A DNA stretch of 64,000 nucleotides from Yoonia sp. (lineage in GTDB: Bacteria; Pseudomonadota; Alphaproteobacteria; Rhodobacterales; Rhodobacteraceae). The stretch spans positions 124,001 through 188,000 of the forward strand of contig JAQXEG010000013.1 in NCBI GenBank assembly GCA_029250945.1, read 5' to 3'. This document shows positions 62,014-64,000 of the stretch, in pieces. Below the pieces are notes generated by a model. That model saw only the letters and a program-made list of their open reading frames with translations, was not told where the DNA came from and did not search any database. The position numbers were made by a program, and so were the translations under genes. Within the stretch, counting starts at the first letter, position 1. Each line of letters begins with the position of its first letter.

Positions 62014-62364
62014 TTAGTTCGCTGGTTCGCACCGGTCGTAGACGAATGCATAGCCGTTCCAGATCATGATGATCCCGTCAGAGGTTTTGTCATTCATGAC
62101 CATGGCGCGTTCGTGCCAAACCGTGTCCTCGCCACTGCATTCCATCGTATAAAGCGTCGCGTCCATATCGACGACGTTCACAGGGCGGGTCATGCGACAT
62201 TCGTTTTCGACGCCGTAAAATATCCCGTCTTTGATCTCAAGCGCGCCGCCATCGACACCGACAAGAGCACATTCGGCATTCGCCGTCTGTTTATAGACGC
62301 CATCATACGGCCCCGCGAGGGCGAGCGTTGGGACAAGTGCTATGACCTCTGCAAGCCGCATCAT
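62014..62364 (-). CDS. Small secreted protein, unknown function
   Basis: A 116-residue protein with an N-terminal signal peptide (MMRLAEVIALVPTLALAGPY) and about 98 mature residues with four cysteines (ANAECALVG, VENECRMTR, YTMECSGED, YDRCEPAN) that could form two disulfides. I do not recognise the family. ATG 62364 overlaps the mlaC stop (ATGA), so it is coupled to mlaC-mlaA and may act in the same envelope pathway. A longer reading to 62727 lies inside mlaC and is rejected. Confidence 0.7.
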   Translation of the reverse strand: MMRLAEVIALVPTLALAGPYDGVYKQTANAECALVGVDGGALEIKDGIFYGVENECRMTRPVNVVDMDATLYTMECSGEDTVWHERAMVMNDKTSDGIIMIWNGYAFVYDRCEPAN

Positions 62365-62951
62365 GCTGCCCACATTTCTGCGATCAACTTGTCCAAGTCG
62401 CCACGCTGGCGGTCGAGCATCGCACCCACCTCTGCCCGTTCGGTCAACAGCATGTTCACGCCTTCGATGATGAAGTTGAAAAACGCGTGCCGCCCCGAGC
62501 GGTCGGAGACATGCCAGTCCATTTGTAATGGCGACCGACCCCGTAGCAGAACGGTGGTTTCTACCTCGATCCAGCTTTTGATGGGTTTGGCGCCTTGCAC
62601 CGTGATTTCGCCGCCGACAAACTCGCGAAACCGGCGCCCGTATTTGGCGGCAATGTAATTTGCAAAAGCAGGCGTATAGGCCGCCATTTGTGCGACCGAT
62701 GCGGACCGCCCGTCCGGCCCAAGGCAATAGCGTGCGATCGTTGGCACATCGGCGTGACGGTCGAGAATTTTTGCGAAATCGGCGATCATGCCTGCCTCTG
62801 ACTTTCCCGAGCTGATGACGGCATTCACATCCGCCACAAGGCGATCAACCAACGCAGATGCGGAGGCGGACGAAAGTGCAACTGCTGCCTGCGGCAGGCT
62901 AAGGGCCGCAGCCCCAGCAACCATCATGTTTCGACGTGTGAAATGGGTCAT
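62361..62951 (-). CDS. mlaC: Phospholipid-binding protein MlaC (Tat-exported)
   Basis: A 196-residue periplasmic lipid carrier that shuttles phospholipid between MlaA in the outer membrane and the inner-membrane MlaFEDB complex. TRRNMMVAGAAALSLPQAAV is a twin-arginine-like signal. The MlaC/Ttg2D domain has LDRHADVPTIARYCLG, YIAAKYGRRFREFVG and DRSGRHAFFNFIIEGVNML. It directly follows the mlaA stop. MlaFED genes are not in the window. Confidence 0.88.
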   Translation of the reverse strand: MTHFTRRNMMVAGAAALSLPQAAVALSSASASALVDRLVADVNAVISSGKSEAGMIADFAKILDRHADVPTIARYCLGPDGRSASVAQMAAYTPAFANYIAAKYGRRFREFVGGEITVQGAKPIKSWIEVETTVLLRGRSPLQMDWHVSDRSGRHAFFNFIIEGVNMLLTERAEVGAMLDRQRGDLDKLIAEMWAA

Positions 62952-63689
62952 TTATTGTGCTCCATAAAAATCATCATAGGGATCGGCGACATCTTGGGCC
63001 AAGGTGGTGCCAAGCTCAAACCGGCGGTTTTGCAGATAGATCAAGCGCAGCGCAGCATAGCTGTCGGCACTATCATCCAGCACGCCACTGATGGTGTCAC
63101 CCACCTCTGACGCTTTGATCACGCGGCCCGCAATTTTGCCGATGGTCGCATATTCAATCTGCTCTTTCGTGCCGACAAATTCCAAGGGACCGATGATCAT
63201 ATCCACGATGCGGCCCGCAAGTGCGCGTTCGGTCGATGGGCCCAGAACGGGCAGTTCCAGATAAGCACCCTCTGGCACGCCCCAGATCGACAGTGTCTCG
63301 CCGAAATCCGTTTCCACCTCTGCCAGCCCCAATCCAGTCGCAGGGTCAAAGAAGCCCAGCAAACCGACAGTGGTATTCAGCACAAAGCGGGCTGAGTTCT
63401 GGAACGCGTTGTCGATGTTGCCCTGCAAGATGCCATTCACGACCATCCCCGGCAGGCTGACGTTATCGCCGAAGTTCACAACCTTGCTAGTGATTTCAAC
63501 CGGGATCGCGGGGCCATCATCTACCTCATCGTCATCGCCACCGAACATCCCACCGATGGCCGCGTTGAATTCATGCGCCTCGCGATTGGTTTCCTCGTAG
63601 GGGTCATGCACGCTGACGCCCTCAGGGGCGGGGGTGCAAGCCCCCAGCACAATCAGCGAAAGCGCGGCGCGGCAAGTCATCTTTATCAT
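62952..63689 (-). CDS. mlaA: MlaA/VacJ family outer-membrane lipoprotein
   Basis: A 245-residue lipoprotein that removes phospholipid from the outer leaflet. MTCRAALSLIVLGACTPAP is the lipoprotein signal with lipobox LGAC. DPYEETNREAHEFNAAIG, VNGILQGNIDNAFQNSARFV, DFGETLSIWGVPEGAYLELP and LGPSTERALAGRIVDMIIGP are the VacJ signature parts. An acidic insert (GDDDEVDDG) after residue 50 is unusual. ATG 63689 or 63680 is the start; the reading from 63731 is too long. Confidence 0.9.
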   Translation of the reverse strand: MIKMTCRAALSLIVLGACTPAPEGVSVHDPYEETNREAHEFNAAIGGMFGGDDDEVDDGPAIPVEITSKVVNFGDNVSLPGMVVNGILQGNIDNAFQNSARFVLNTTVGLLGFFDPATGLGLAEVETDFGETLSIWGVPEGAYLELPVLGPSTERALAGRIVDMIIGPLEFVGTKEQIEYATIGKIAGRVIKASEVGDTISGVLDDSADSYAALRLIYLQNRRFELGTTLAQDVADPYDDFYGAQ

Positions 63690-63697
63690 TTTACAAT

Positions 63698-63771
63698 ACA
63701 CAGCATTTAAAACCCCGGGTTGTAGCAGCACATAAACCGATCCAACCGCTCTGGCGATGAAAATGCTGTGT
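63698..63771. promoter_or_regulatory. Spaced inverted repeat in the mlaA/T1SS divergent promoter
   Basis: ACACAGCATTT (63698-63708) and its exact complement AAATGCTGTGT (63761-63771) are 52 bases apart, centre to centre 63 bases or six helical turns. The AT-rich 172-base gap contains both promoters. A looping repressor or paired operators is possible. Confidence 0.45.
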
Positions 63772-63861
63772 TATTAAATAGCACATTAACAATCACCTGA
63801 AATTTGGGTAGATTATCGTCAAGAATAAGCTGGCATGCCGACCAAAGGCGAAGCCACGCCC

Positions 63862-64000
63862 ATGACAGATCAATTGACAGCCCGCGGGCGGGCCGAACTG
63901 CTGGCCGTGCGCCGCGAAAGCCGTAGCCTTTATTGGATGGTGGCGATTTTCAGCTTTTTCGTGAACCTGCTGATGCTGACTGGCCCGCGAACGTCTATGA
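63862..64000 (+). CDS. Type I secretion ATPase/permease, N-terminus (partial)
   Basis: The first 46 codons of a gene that runs out of the window: MTDQLTARGRAELLAVRRES, then SLYWMVAIFSFFVNLLMLTG. SFFVNLLMLTGP is the first membrane helix of PrtD/HlyB-type ABC exporters, where LYMLQVYDRVL normally follows; here the text reads PRTSM. This may be a local variant or a small indel. Such exporters move RTX-type proteins like the one broken at 53-54 kb. Too short to be sure. Confidence 0.55.
   Translation, partial: MTDQLTARGRAELLAVRRESRSLYWMVAIFSFFVNLLMLTGPRTSM

Noticed and set aside
1-64000. tRNA, rRNA, CRISPR arrays and insertion sequences
   Set aside because: I scanned the gaps by eye and found no cloverleaf with a CCA-type end, no regularly spaced repeats and no transposase. 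A dedicated tRNA search could still find one.

Overview
The window looks like a chromosomal segment of a marine alphaproteobacterium of the Rhodobacterales (Roseobacter group). This rests on gene content and order: pyrC-plsY, mobA-mobB-moeA, a 44-residue aa3-type cytochrome oxidase subunit IV, DUF1244, DUF2794 and DUF6356 proteins, membrane-bound ferritin under an Irr-type box, and moderately high GC with many ATGA/TGATG gene overlaps. I saw no rRNA, tRNA, CRISPR, integrase or insertion sequence. The assignment is inference; no database was searched.

Layout. 0-9.9 kb is housekeeping: end of pyrC, plsY, gshA, an acetyltransferase, rsmE, ubiA, an OmpA/BON-like envelope protein, an agmatinase-family ureohydrolase and tsaC. 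10-12.8 kb has a DmdC-like acyl-CoA dehydrogenase and a metallo-beta-lactamase hydrolase. 12.7-16.6 kb has a broken class II glutamine amidotransferase, an Lrp regulator beside a striking operator, the tiny oxidase subunit and AzlCD. 16.6-21.3 kb is a molybdenum cofactor block (fdhD, mobA, mobB, a two-domain MoeA fusion). 21.3-26.6 kb holds an mbfA with a premature stop, glutathione-dependent formaldehyde dehydrogenase, an I78 inhibitor lipoprotein and a peptidase pair. 27.2-29.2 kb is a carbonic anhydrase-SbtA-SbtB bicarbonate operon. 32.1-41 kb is a divergent myo-inositol catabolic cluster around a perfect LacI-type palindrome. 41-42.7 kb is an Lrp regulator with alanine dehydrogenase. 44.4-52 kb has pheTS, rplT-rpmI and pyk. 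54.7-57.6 kb is a D-amino-acid locus (dgcN-dgcA-dat). 57.9-59.5 kb is glnK-amtB. 59.8-64 kb has a class A penicillin-binding protein, mlaC/mlaA and the start of a type I secretion ATPase.

Two themes stand out. First, seven or more accessory genes are broken by nonsense codons, frameshifts or N-terminal loss (glutamine amidotransferase, mbfA, mscL, glutathione S-transferase, a lysozyme-like hydrolase, a YdeI-family gene, an RTX-like repeat protein), while essential genes are intact. This suggests a genome in active decay rather than poor sequence. Second, the gaps carry at least two families of short dispersed repeats: one with the core CCGCCGGAGGC next to an AAAATAC box, and one hairpin with GTAGGATGGGT. 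I did not find a clear new defence or biosynthetic system. The best leads are the heterotroph bicarbonate-uptake operon with an SbtB-like protein lacking the cyanobacterial C-terminal loop, the MoeA fusion, and the operator that abuts the Lrp start codon.
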